A stretch of DNA of 64,000 bases from the NCBI RefSeq assembly GCF_021044825.1, contig NZ_JAJNOC010000001.1:496001-560000 (forward strand). The letters are read 5' to 3'. Each line of letters opens with the position of its first letter. Position 1 is the stretch's first letter. Of this stretch, positions 43,769 to 52,592 are shown in pieces. Source of the stretch: Massilia phyllostachyos. GTDB lineage: Bacteria; Pseudomonadota; Gammaproteobacteria; Burkholderiales; Burkholderiaceae_D. Below the pieces are notes generated by a model. That model was not told the origin of the DNA. It searched no databases and saw only the letters and a list, made by a program, of their open reading frames with translations. The position numbers and the translations under genes were made by a program.

Positions 43769-46501
43769 TCAGGTTTCGTCGCTCAGGATGCGGATGCGCG
43801 CGATGTGCATCGCATCGCGTTCCAGCAAACTGGTCTTGCCGGAAGTGTCGCTGGTTCCGCTCAAGATGCTGCCGTCGCTCAGTGCGATCTCGTAGCGGCG
43901 GTTGGCGGCGGCCACCGGGTCTTCGCCGTGGGCGCCGTACTTCAGCACGAACTTCTGGTCGGGCGCGCTCTTGTCGAAGACCGGTAGCTCGGTCGCCATC
44001 GTGGCCGGGCCGTCGAACGGAAACTTCGCGCCATGGTGTTTGATGTCGCCTTCGGTACCGAGCGTGATGCCGCCGCCGATCTTGATGAACGAGCCGTCTT
44101 CGGCGATGAGCTGGATTTCTTTTGCCATCACGACGACCTTGCCGTCCGTGGCCGTGACCCTGACGTTCTTCGCGGAGTTGAGTTCGGTATCGTCGTGCTG
44201 GCTCTGGAGCAGGAACTTGCCCTGATGGGCGATGGCCTTGATGCCCCCGTGGTGCGCGAACAGCGACACGCCTTGTCCCGCGTTCAGGTTGAAGCGCTGG
44301 CCCGCCGTGAGCTGGAGATGCTGCTGGGCGACGCTGTCGAGATTGCTTCCCGCGTAGCTGACCAGGGCCTTGGACGTGGCGAAGCTGATGCCCTCCGGCG
44401 CGCTCAGGCCGATGACGGCGCCGCCGCCGCCCTGGTCCTTGGGAGCGACGTTGCTGCTGTTCTCCCAGCTGTCCAGCTGTTCCTTGAGCTGGGCGAGCGG
44501 TTCGGCGTCGAGCGCCATGGCCTGGTGTTCGGCCGCGTAGCTTCCCAGGCTTTGGCATTGCTCCAGGCATTGACCCATCAGGGACAGGAATTCCGCGCGC
44601 GCCAGCTGGCTGTCGACCGCGTTCAGGCGTTTCCATGCACTGAGCAGGATGCCCTTGGCCGCGCGGACGGCCACATGGTCGTCGCTGCGTAGTTCCGCGC
44701 CTTCGCCGCGTGGCTCCGCCTTGCCATCGCTCCGAGCATGGCGCAATTCACCAAGGTTGAGTTGGCTGTGACCATGCTCGCTTGCTAGCTGGATGCTGAT
44801 CTGGCCCGGGGTATCGTCCATGCGCAGCTGGTTGTAGCGACGACCGCCGATTTCGCGGCTTTTGATCCCTGACAGGAACCGGTTGCCCGGCAACGTGCCC
44901 TGGTGCGTGAAGTCCGGCGGTGGCGTGCGCGCCCCGTGGACCCGGCCGATGATGACCGGCTTGTCCGGATCGCCTCCGAGGAAGGCCACCAGGCACTCGT
45001 CGCCCGCGCGCGGCAGCGAGATCGCGCCGCAGTGGTCGCCGGCCCAGGAACTGGCCACCCGTATCCAGGCCGAATCGGTGTCGGTGCCCGATGCCCCTGC
45101 GCCCTGGGCATGCAGGTGGTCGCCCGGGCGGCAGGCCGGGAAACGCACCTTGACCCGGCCATGCTGGTCGCAATGCACTTCCTCGTCCGTCGGCGCGACC
45201 ACGATCACGCTTTGTACCTGCACCTGCGGAAGGTCGACGCGCGGGTCGAAGGCGGGCACGATGGGAATGCCGCGCCGTACGCAACTGAAGCGGTTCACGT
45301 AACGGCCGCGTTCCGTGCCGGCTCGCACAGATCCCTCGTCGAGGCGGCGCCACTGGTTCCGGGCAAACAGACGCATGATCCGGTCGTTCAGGGACGTGGG
45401 CAGGTTGTTCTCCGCCTCGATGCGCAGGTCAGTCAGCACGAACTCGCGCTCTTCTCGAGGATGCGTATCAAGTTCGGCATGGTCTTCGACGCCGATCCAT
45501 TGGCCGACATTCAGGTCACGCACGCTGCTCTCCGCCTCGAACACCTTGGCGACGTACTCGTGATGCTCCATGCGCAAGGTCGCAAGATCGCGGAAATCGC
45601 GGGGATCGTCGCCGGCATGGGGGGTAACGGCCAGGTAGTCGTCCAGGTTTGCGGCGAAGCGGTTGCCACGCGCGCCCTGGTCATGCCGGCCCGGCACAGC
45701 GATCTCCGATCCCGAGGACTGCTTGTAGTCCCAGCTATGACGTGTGACATTCGCGCAGCCCAGCGAACGAAGCGCATGCCATGCGGTGATGCTGTCGCGC
45801 GCTTCGGTGCCGTCGTCACGGTGATAGCGGACAGTCCCCGCGCTGGCTTGTGTGAGCGCGCGCGGATCGTCGAACAGCACCAGCCGGTGCCCGCGTACCA
45901 CATCGCTGCCCAACCGTTCGCCGGCCTCGAAGAACCACGCCAGCCCGCGTTTCTTCCATAGACGGCGCAGGAAAGCGGCGTCGGATTCGTTGTACTGCAT
46001 CGTGAACTCACGGCGTGGGTAGCTTGTCTTTGCCAGGACCCGAAAATCGAAGGCGCCAGCCAGGACCGGGTTGTTCTGCAAGCATTCGCGCAGCAGGACA
46101 TGGGTGATGTCGACTTCGCTGGAGTCGCGGAACACCCTTGAGTTGGTACGCGCTTCCATCAAGGCCAGCGCATCGCGGACGACCAGCTGGAAGGTCGCCA
46201 GCCCGCCGTCGCTCTCACCCTCTGCCGCATGTGCAACGATTCCGCAAACCGAGTGCAGTTCGCCGCGGTCGGTAACGATCTGCAGTTCCGCCGCCATGGC
46301 GTTGAACATCTTGAGCGGCAAGCCTGCCCTGGTGGCAACGCAGAGCAGTCGATATTCGAATCCACCGCAGATTGTGGTGTGCCCTTGTACGTGCTGGACC
46401 AGCAGGAGGTCGTCGAGCACTCCCTGTTCACCTGAAAGGCGCAAGCGCAGGGGACGGTTTGCATTGCTCAGTGTGTCGGGTGGCAGTTGCATAGAAGTCA
46501 T
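43769..46501 (-). CDS. Type VI secretion spike protein VgrG with C-terminal extension
   Basis: A 910-residue spike protein. The gp27/gp5-like core runs to about 560, with FRDSSEVDITHVLLREC, MQYNESDAAFLRRLWKKRGLAWFFE, HGRVKVRFPACRPGDH and SSWAGDHCGAISLPRAGDECLVAFLGGDPDKPVIIGRV. A DUF2345-type beta-helix follows (about 640-820). The last 60 residues (KYGAHG.. NRRYEIALSDGSILSGTSDTSGKT) resemble a transthyretin-like adaptor domain used by VgrGs to bind Tle effectors. The ATG at 46501 follows GGTGGAG; a GTG four codons earlier is less likely. Confidence 0.93.
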   Translation of the reverse strand: MTSMQLPPDTLSNANRPLRLRLSGEQGVLDDLLLVQHVQGHTTICGGFEYRLLCVATRAGLPLKMFNAMAAELQIVTDRGELHSVCGIVAHAAEGESDGGLATFQLVVRDALALMEARTNSRVFRDSSEVDITHVLLRECLQNNPVLAGAFDFRVLAKTSYPRREFTMQYNESDAAFLRRLWKKRGLAWFFEAGERLGSDVVRGHRLVLFDDPRALTQASAGTVRYHRDDGTEARDSITAWHALRSLGCANVTRHSWDYKQSSGSEIAVPGRHDQGARGNRFAANLDDYLAVTPHAGDDPRDFRDLATLRMEHHEYVAKVFEAESSVRDLNVGQWIGVEDHAELDTHPREEREFVLTDLRIEAENNLPTSLNDRIMRLFARNQWRRLDEGSVRAGTERGRYVNRFSCVRRGIPIVPAFDPRVDLPQVQVQSVIVVAPTDEEVHCDQHGRVKVRFPACRPGDHLHAQGAGASGTDTDSAWIRVASSWAGDHCGAISLPRAGDECLVAFLGGDPDKPVIIGRVHGARTPPPDFTHQGTLPGNRFLSGIKSREIGGRRYNQLRMDDTPGQISIQLASEHGHSQLNLGELRHARSDGKAEPRGEGAELRSDDHVAVRAAKGILLSAWKRLNAVDSQLARAEFLSLMGQCLEQCQSLGSYAAEHQAMALDAEPLAQLKEQLDSWENSSNVAPKDQGGGGAVIGLSAPEGISFATSKALVSYAGSNLDSVAQQHLQLTAGQRFNLNAGQGVSLFAHHGGIKAIAHQGKFLLQSQHDDTELNSAKNVRVTATDGKVVVMAKEIQLIAEDGSFIKIGGGITLGTEGDIKHHGAKFPFDGPATMATELPVFDKSAPDQKFVLKYGAHGEDPVAAANRRYEIALSDGSILSGTSDTSGKTSLLERDAMHIARIRILSDET

Positions 46502-46539
46502 GGGAAGCTCCACCGATCAAATCGAAATGGTGGAGCAAC

Positions 46540-46568
46540 CCTACGAAAATGCTATTGACTGCTGTCAA
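46540..46568 (-). promoter_or_regulatory. Possible promoter of the type VI module
   Basis: Minus strand: a consensus -35 TTGACA (46568-46563), 17-base spacer, then a poor -10 (CGTAGG, or TAGGGT two bases on). The -35 is half of the palindrome TTGAC-TGCT-GTCAA (46555-46568). The weak -10 suggests dependence on an activator. Confidence 0.3.
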
Positions 46569-46697
46569 TACATCGGTAGGGAGCCCGACGCATGATGCGT
46601 CACTGCCTGTCGCAGCCGCGCCCCACAATCTCCCCGCCTCCGCAGTTGCAGGTTAGAATGCCCCATCCTGATTCCCTAGCCCGTCCGGGCATGCGCA

Positions 46698-47576
46698 GTG
46701 AAGTATTTGCAGAACAATCGCCCCCTGATGATCGCCCTCGGCGTCTCCGTGCTCGCGCACGCAGGCCTGCTGGCCGTGCGTTTCGCCGCGCCGGACGCCT
46801 TCCGGCAGCAGCCCGCCGATCCGGGGCTCGAAGTCATCCTGGTCAACGCCAAGCACGCGAACGCGCCGAGCAAGGCCGATGCGCTGGCCCAGGCCAGCCT
46901 GGAAGGCGGCGGCACGGCCGACGCGGGCCGCGCCCGGTCCCCGCTGCCGGACCTGCGCAAGATCGAGAACGGCGAAAGCATCAAGGCCCTGCAGCGCCGC
47001 ATCGCCGACCTCGAGCAGCGCCAGCAGAACGTCCTGACGCAGGTAAGCAAATCCACCTTCACCGCGCCGCCGAAAACCGAGCAGGACAAGCCCGACCCCA
47101 CCCGCCTTGGTGCCGACGCTTTCGACACCAGCCGCGCCATTTCGCGCGCGGCGGCCGAAGTCATCGAGCGCATCGAGGACCAGAACAAGCGCCCCAAGCG
47201 CACCCAGATCACGCCCAGCACGCGCCAGGTCGGCTATGCGCTCTACTATAAAGAGATGCAGAAGCGGATCGAGGAAGTCGGCACGCTCAACTTCCCGCAG
47301 CAGGGCGGCAAGAAGCTGTACGGCGAGCTGGTGGTCTACATCCCGATCTTCCAGGACGGGACCATCTATACCAAGGACGGCGGCCCGCGCATCGAGCGCA
47401 GCTCGGGCAACCCGGCGCTGGACGCGGCGGCCCTGCGCATCGTGCGCCAGGCCGCGCCCTTCGGGGGCTTCCCGGCGAACATGCGCACGCGCGGCAAGGA
47501 CGACCTGTGGGAAGTGATCACGCGCTTCCGCTTCACGCGCGAAGAGACCATGCAAGCCGAATTGCGAGGCAATTGA
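46698..47576 (+). CDS. TonB C-terminal domain energy transducer-like protein
   Basis: A 292-residue protein with one N-terminal membrane helix (IALGVSVLAHAGLLAVRF), a periplasmic linker with a helical coiled part (about 85-115, IKALQRRIADLEQRQQN) and a C-terminal TonB-like domain (about 190-285, ELVVYIPIFQDGTIY... ALDAAALRIVRQAAPFGGFP). The long Pro-rich span of classical TonB is missing, so it may span the envelope for another purpose. The start is GTG at 46698 with a poor ribosome site. It is 2 bases before aroE. Confidence 0.85.
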   Translation: MKYLQNNRPLMIALGVSVLAHAGLLAVRFAAPDAFRQQPADPGLEVILVNAKHANAPSKADALAQASLEGGGTADAGRARSPLPDLRKIENGESIKALQRRIADLEQRQQNVLTQVSKSTFTAPPKTEQDKPDPTRLGADAFDTSRAISRAAAEVIERIEDQNKRPKRTQITPSTRQVGYALYYKEMQKRIEEVGTLNFPQQGGKKLYGELVVYIPIFQDGTIYTKDGGPRIERSSGNPALDAAALRIVRQAAPFGGFPANMRTRGKDDLWEVITRFRFTREETMQAELRGN

Positions 47577-47578
47577 GA

Positions 47579-48388
47579 ATGACGGATAAATACTGCGTGA
47601 TCGGCAACCCGATCGCCCACAGCAAATCCCCCGAGATCCACCCCGTCTATGCGGCGCAGACCGGCCAGGACCTGGTCTACGAACGCTGCCTGGCGCCGCT
47701 CGACGGCTTCGAGGCCACCGTGCAGCGGCTGGTGGCGGAGGGCTACCGCGGCGCCAACGTCACCTTGCCGTTCAAGCTCGAGGCGGCGCGCGTCTGCACC
47801 CGCCTGGAAGAACGGGCGCGCGCGGCCGGCGCCGTCAACACGCTCAGCTTCGCGAACGGCGAGATCGTCGGCGACAACACCGACGGCCCGGGCCTGGTGG
47901 CCGACATCACCCGCAACGCCGGCGTGAGCATCCAGGGCAAACGCGTACTGCTGCTCGGCGCCGGCGGCGCGGCGCGCGGGGCGCTGCTGCCCTTGATCCA
48001 GCAAGGCCCGCGCGAGATCGTCATCGCCAACCGCACCGTCGCCACCGCCGAAGGATTGGCGCAGGATTTCGGCCGCTACGGCATCCCGATCACGGCCAGC
48101 GGTTTCGCGGATGTGGAGGGCAGCTTCGACATCGTCATCAACGCCACCGCCGGCAGCATCGCCGGCGACGTCCCGCCGGTTGCGCCGGGCGTGTTCGGCC
48201 CGGACGCGCTGGCATTGGATATGATGTACGGAAATCAACCCACCGTCTTCATGGAATTTGCCGCCAGGCACGGCGCCGGCGTGCGCGACGGCCTCGGCAT
48301 GCTGGTCGAGCAGGCCGCCGAAGCCTTCGCCATCTGGCGCGGCGTGCGTCCCGACACCAGCACCGTCATGAAGAAAATGCGCCCATGA
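47579..48388 (+). CDS. aroE: Shikimate dehydrogenase
   Basis: NADPH-dependent reduction of 3-dehydroshikimate, 269 residues. Seen: VIGNPIAHSKSPEIHPVYAAQ (substrate site), GANVTLPFK with the catalytic Lys, DNTDGPGL with the catalytic Asp, and the nucleotide motif LLGAGGAARG followed by ANRT. The ATG at 47579 fits the family start MTDKYCVIGNP; earlier in-frame codons lie in the upstream gene. It overlaps mtgA by 4 bases. Confidence 0.97.
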   Translation: MTDKYCVIGNPIAHSKSPEIHPVYAAQTGQDLVYERCLAPLDGFEATVQRLVAEGYRGANVTLPFKLEAARVCTRLEERARAAGAVNTLSFANGEIVGDNTDGPGLVADITRNAGVSIQGKRVLLLGAGGAARGALLPLIQQGPREIVIANRTVATAEGLAQDFGRYGIPITASGFADVEGSFDIVINATAGSIAGDVPPVAPGVFGPDALALDMMYGNQPTVFMEFAARHGAGVRDGLGMLVEQAAEAFAIWRGVRPDTSTVMKKMRP

Positions 48389-49128
48389 GCACAACGACCA
48401 TCAGCATGCCCGCGACCAAAAAAGCGGCGGGAAAGAAGACCTCGCGCCGCTGGCTCAAGTGGATCATCCTCGGGCCGATCCTGCTGGTGCTGCTGGTCCA
48501 GCTTTACTTCTTCGTCATGGTCTGCTGGTACGCGGTGTTCAATCCCGGCTCGACCAGCTTCATGCGCCAGCAGCTGTCCGAGCTGCGCGAAAAGAACCCG
48601 AACGCCCAGCTCAAGCACGAATGGGTGCCCTACGAGCGCATCTCGAACAACCTGAAGAAGGCGGTGGTGGCGTCCGAGGATTCGCGCTTCGCCGAGCATG
48701 GCGGCGTGGATTGGGAGGCGCTGGAAAAGGCTTATGAGCGCAATAACAAGCGCAGCAAGGTGGTCGGCGGCGGCTCGACCATCACCCAGCAGCTGGCCAA
48801 GAACCTGTTCCTGTCCGGCTCGCGCAGCTATCTGCGCAAGGGGCAGGAGATGATCATCGCCTTCATGCTGGAGACCGTGATGAGCAAAAAGCGCATCCTC
48901 GAGGTCTACCTGAACGTGGTCGAGTACGGGCGCGGGGTATTCGGCGCCGAAGCCGCGGCGCGCTACTATTACAAGACCGCGGCCGCCAACCTGAACCCCC
49001 AGCAGGCCGCGCGCCTGGCGGTGATGCTGCCCAATCCGCGCTACTACGACAAGCACCGCGCCACCAATTACCTGGTGCGCCGCACCGCCCTGATCCAGCG
49101 CCGGATGCGCTTCGCCGACCTGCCGTAG
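48385..49128 (+). CDS. mtgA: Monofunctional biosynthetic peptidoglycan transglycosylase
   Basis: Polymerises lipid II glycan strands at the membrane, 247 residues. A membrane helix (WIILGPILLVLLVQLYFFVMVCWYA in outline, about 28-50) is followed by the GT51 domain with VASEDSRFAEHGGVDW (catalytic Glu), GGSTITQQLAKNLFLS and RKGQEMIIAFMLE. The N-terminal tail of about 25 residues is Lys-rich. ATGA overlap with aroE. Confidence 0.96.
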   Translation: MSTTTISMPATKKAAGKKTSRRWLKWIILGPILLVLLVQLYFFVMVCWYAVFNPGSTSFMRQQLSELREKNPNAQLKHEWVPYERISNNLKKAVVASEDSRFAEHGGVDWEALEKAYERNNKRSKVVGGGSTITQQLAKNLFLSGSRSYLRKGQEMIIAFMLETVMSKKRILEVYLNVVEYGRGVFGAEAAARYYYKTAAANLNPQQAARLAVMLPNPRYYDKHRATNYLVRRTALIQRRMRFADLP

Positions 49129-49224
49129 GTTCCTGGCGACGAAATTGTCGGTACGGGGTGGCCGCGCGCGCTGCCGGTCGGTTACACTTGCGGAAATTTT
49201 CGAACCCCGGCCGAGAAACAGCGC

Positions 49225-50190
49225 ATGATCAACGTATTTGTCCTACAAAATGGCCGCTTGAACCAGGTCAGCGTCGAGTCGCGCGAGGACCTGGAGAACG
49301 TGACGCCGGTCTGGGTCGACCTCAACGAGCCCACCGACGAAGAGCGCATCCTGGTCAAGACCACCTATGGCGTGACCCTGCCGGGCGAGGACGAAGTCTC
49401 GGACATCGAAGCATCGGCCCGCTACTACGAAGCGGAAAACGGCGACCTGCACCTGCGCACCGACTTCCTGCTGGAAGAAGAGGACGGCCCCTCGCGCGTG
49501 GTCACGGTCGCCTTCATCCTGTCCGGCAAAATCCTGTTCTCGGTCCATAACGACGACCTGCCGGTGTTCCGCCTGGTGCGCCTGCGCGCGCGCTCGCGTC
49601 CCGGTTCGATCGAAGACTATATGGACGTGCTGCTCGACCTGTATGCGACCGATGCCGAGTATTCGGCCGACGCGCTCGAGGGCATCTACGAGGCGCTGGA
49701 AGAAGTCTCGACGCGCGTGCTGCAAAAGGAATTCACCGACCAGGACGCGGCCGCCGCGCTGAACGCGATCGCGCACGAGGAAGACTTGAACGGCCGCATC
49801 CGCCGCAACATGATGGACACGCGGCGCGCGGTCAGCTTCCTGATGCGCGGCCGCCTGCTCAATTCCGACCAGTTCGAGGAAGCGCGCCAGATCCTGCGCG
49901 ACATCGAGTCGCTCGACGGCCACACCTCCTTCCTGTTCGACAAGGTGAACTTCCTGATGGACGCCACTGTCGGCTTCATCAACATCAACCAGAACAAGAT
50001 CATCAAGATCTTCTCGGTGGCCTCGGTCGCCTTCCTGCCGCCGACCCTGATCGCCAGCATCTACGGCATGAACTTCCGCGTGCTGCCGGAAATCGACTGG
50101 ACCTTCGGCTATCCGTTCGCGCTGGGCCTGATGGTCACCTGCGGCATCGCGCCGCTGTGGTACTTCCGCCGGCGCGGCTGGTTGCGCTAA
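49225..50190 (+). CDS. corA: Magnesium/cobalt transporter CorA
   Basis: A 321-residue divalent-cation channel. A cytoplasmic N-terminal domain (1 to about 250) is followed by two C-terminal membrane helices; the pore motif YGMN is present in ASIYGMNFRVLPEI, and the last helix ends WYFRRRGWLR. The family-typical helix before the pore reads NQNKIIKIFSVASVAFLPPTLIA. It stands alone between mtgA and a strong hairpin. Confidence 0.95.
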   Translation: MINVFVLQNGRLNQVSVESREDLENVTPVWVDLNEPTDEERILVKTTYGVTLPGEDEVSDIEASARYYEAENGDLHLRTDFLLEEEDGPSRVVTVAFILSGKILFSVHNDDLPVFRLVRLRARSRPGSIEDYMDVLLDLYATDAEYSADALEGIYEALEEVSTRVLQKEFTDQDAAAALNAIAHEEDLNGRIRRNMMDTRRAVSFLMRGRLLNSDQFEEARQILRDIESLDGHTSFLFDKVNFLMDATVGFININQNKIIKIFSVASVAFLPPTLIASIYGMNFRVLPEIDWTFGYPFALGLMVTCGIAPLWYFRRRGWLR

Positions 50191-50215
50191 ACGGTGAAAT
50201 AAAATTTCAAAAAGG

Positions 50216-50248
50216 AACGGGCGGTGAAATTTAATTTCACCGCCCGTT
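50216..50248 (+). terminator. Terminator of corA
   Basis: AACGGGCGGTGAAAT (50216-50230) - TTA - ATTTCACCGCCCGTT (50234-50248), a perfect 15-bp stem followed by TTCGTT. A partial direct copy of its core (ACGGTGAAAT) lies at 50191-50200. Confidence 0.82.
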
Positions 50249-50292
50249 TCGTTCGTGGATACGAAACACGGCATGGCATTTGTATAAATACA

Positions 50293-50320
50293 TTGACAAG
50301 TGAATGAGAATTGTTATCAT
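50293..50320 (+). promoter_or_regulatory. Sigma-70 promoter of the siderophore receptor
   Basis: -35 TTGACA (50293-50298), 16-base spacer, -10 TATCAT (50315-50320). The spacer and -10 are covered by a Fur box, so iron-bound Fur would block polymerase. Confidence 0.75.
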
Positions 50321-50322
50321 TC
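50302..50322. promoter_or_regulatory. Fur box
   Basis: GAATGAGAATTGTTATCATTC resembles the Fur consensus GATAATGATAATCATTATC, with outer inverted arms GAATGA / TCATTC. It lies about 75 bases before the receptor start. Confidence 0.82.
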
Positions 50323-50395
50323 GCGTTCAGTAACATGGTGCGCCGCACAAGCCGAGCTTGCCGGGCGCCGCTTTCCACCACTTGTCGAGATTCCC

Positions 50396-52579
50396 ATGAC
50401 CATCCACGCCCGCAGCACCTTCCGGCTGAACCGCCTCGTTTTCCTCGTCGCCGCCTCCCTGTCCCTGACTGCCCAGGCGGAAGAAGCCGACCAGACCACC
50501 GGCATCCAGCAAGTGCAGGTCAACGCGCGCAAGATCGGCGAGACGAGTTACACCGCCGGCAGCGCGCGCAGCGCCACGGCGCTCGACCTGTCGCTGCGCG
50601 AGACGCCGCAGTCGGTGTCGGTGGTGACCTTGCAGCGCATCGAAGACCAGAACATGCAGACCGTGACCGACATCGTCAACAACGTGATCGGCGTCTCGGT
50701 CAACCAGTACGAGACCAACCGCGCCGGCTTCACCGCGCGCGGCTTCGACATCGACAACCTGCAGATCGACGGCATCCCGGCCACCTGGGACCAGGCCTGG
50801 AGCGCCGGCGAAGTGGCCGGCAGCCTGGCGCAGTTCGAGCGCGTCGAAGTGGTGCGCGGCGCGACCGGTTTGATGACCGGCGCCGGCAACCCCTCGGCCG
50901 CGATCAACCTGGTGCGCAAGCACGCGACCAGCCGCACGCTCACCGGTTCGGTGGAGGCGGGCATCGGCCGCTGGAACGAGCGCCGCCTGCTGGGCGACGT
51001 GTCGACGCCGCTGAACGCGGCCGGCACCGTGCGCGCCCGCGTGGTGGGCGAGTACACCAAGTCCGACAGCTGGGTCGACCTGCTCAAGAACGAAAGCAAG
51101 ACCTTCTACGGCGTGATCGACGCCGACCTCGGTCCTCGGACACTGCTGTCGGCCGGCGTCAGCCGCCAGGACCTGGACCCGCGCGCCGGTATGTGGGGCG
51201 GCCTGCCGTTCTGGTACAGCGACGGCTCGCGCACCAGCTGGGACCGTTCGAAGACCACCGCGGCCGACTGGGTCAGCTGGGCTTCGCGCTACGACAACGG
51301 CTTCATCACCCTCGAACACGGTTTCGACAACGGCTGGAAGCTGCGCGCCAGCGCCAACCATTCGAAACGCATCGGCGACTCCTACCTGCTCTACCTGTCG
51401 GGCATCCCGAACCGTGTGACGGGCGGCGGCATGAGCGACTTCGCCGGCTCCTACTACACCACCACCAAGCAGGACGACTTCGGCCTGCAAGCCAGCGGTC
51501 CCTTCGAGCTGTTCGGCCGCCGCCATGAGGCGACCTTCGGCTACACCCGCATGTCGCAGAAGTTCAACTCCAACAACCGCGCGGCGGACTTCGGCAGCGT
51601 CGATCATTCGGTGCGCGACTTCAACGCTTGGGACGGCGCCGCCTATCCAGAGCCGTCCTGGGGCCCGCAAACCTTCTACGAAAGCGCCGAAACCACGCAA
51701 TCGGGCCTGTACGGCGTGGCGCGCTTCGCCATCACCGATCCGCTCAAGCTGATCGTCGGCGCGCGCGTCACCGACTACGAGAAGAACGGCCGCGGCCTGT
51801 GGACGGCGGCCTACGCGATCAAGCACGAGAACGAGGTCACGCCCTACGCCGGCCTGGTTTATGACCTGGGCAACAACTGGTCGGCCTATGCCAGCTACAC
51901 CGACATCTTCCAGCCGCAGAACCGGAAGGACCTGGCCGGCAATATGCTCGAGCCGATCGTCGGCAAGAACTACGAGCTGGGCGTGAAGAGCGAATTCTTC
52001 GGCGGCCGCCTGAACGGGTCCTTCGCCGTGTTCCGCATCGAACAGGACAAGCTGGCGCAGGAAGCCGGCCGCATCGACCGCGACGGCGCCGGCCCGCTGC
52101 TGGAAGAAAGCTACTACCGCGCCGCCGAAGGCGCGAAGAGCGAAGGCGTCGAGTTCGAGCTGTCGGGCGAACTGGCCCCGGGCTGGAACGCCACCGCCGG
52201 CTATTCGCAGTTCCGCGCCAGGGACGCCAGCGGCGCCGACGTGAACAGCATCTACCCACGCCGCCTGCTGCGCGTGTTCACCACCTACAAGCTGGCGGAC
52301 GCCTGGAGCGGCCTGACGGTCGGCGGCGGCGTGAACTGGGAAGGCCGCACCTGGACGATCGACCCGGCGGCGCCCGCCGGCAGCAACGGCCTGATCGAGC
52401 AGGGCTCCTTCGCCCTGGTCAACCTGATGGCGCGCTACGAGTTCAGCCCGAACCTGTCGGCCCAGTTCAACGTCGACAACCTGTTCGACAAGAAGCACTT
52501 CGGCATGTTCGCCGCCTACGGCGCCCTGACCTGGGCCGCGCCGCGCAGCGCCTCGCTGTCGCTGAAGTACCGTTTCTGA
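50396..52579 (+). CDS. TonB-dependent siderophore receptor
   Basis: Outer-membrane importer of a ferric siderophore, 727 residues. A signal peptide (to about 30, SLTAQA) is followed by the TonB-box region and plug domain with ETPQSVSVVTLQRIEDQNMQ, FTARGFDIDNLQIDGIP and the RGATGLMTGAGNPSAAINLVRK block, then a beta-barrel closing in SLSLKYRF with terminal Phe. Resembles the FpvA/FhuA-type siderophore group; the ligand is unknown. Regulated by the Fur box just upstream. The PepSY gene follows after 13 bases. Confidence 0.95.
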   Translation: MTIHARSTFRLNRLVFLVAASLSLTAQAEEADQTTGIQQVQVNARKIGETSYTAGSARSATALDLSLRETPQSVSVVTLQRIEDQNMQTVTDIVNNVIGVSVNQYETNRAGFTARGFDIDNLQIDGIPATWDQAWSAGEVAGSLAQFERVEVVRGATGLMTGAGNPSAAINLVRKHATSRTLTGSVEAGIGRWNERRLLGDVSTPLNAAGTVRARVVGEYTKSDSWVDLLKNESKTFYGVIDADLGPRTLLSAGVSRQDLDPRAGMWGGLPFWYSDGSRTSWDRSKTTAADWVSWASRYDNGFITLEHGFDNGWKLRASANHSKRIGDSYLLYLSGIPNRVTGGGMSDFAGSYYTTTKQDDFGLQASGPFELFGRRHEATFGYTRMSQKFNSNNRAADFGSVDHSVRDFNAWDGAAYPEPSWGPQTFYESAETTQSGLYGVARFAITDPLKLIVGARVTDYEKNGRGLWTAAYAIKHENEVTPYAGLVYDLGNNWSAYASYTDIFQPQNRKDLAGNMLEPIVGKNYELGVKSEFFGGRLNGSFAVFRIEQDKLAQEAGRIDRDGAGPLLEESYYRAAEGAKSEGVEFELSGELAPGWNATAGYSQFRARDASGADVNSIYPRRLLRVFTTYKLADAWSGLTVGGGVNWEGRTWTIDPAAPAGSNGLIEQGSFALVNLMARYEFSPNLSAQFNVDNLFDKKHFGMFAAYGALTWAAPRSASLSLKYRF

Positions 52580-52592
52580 TAGGGGACCCGCC

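Noticed and set aside
46071..46595. Possible plus-strand immunity gene opposite the vgrG start
   Set aside because: It overlaps conserved vgrG coding sequence over most of its length and lacks a signal peptide or ribosome site expected for an immunity protein.
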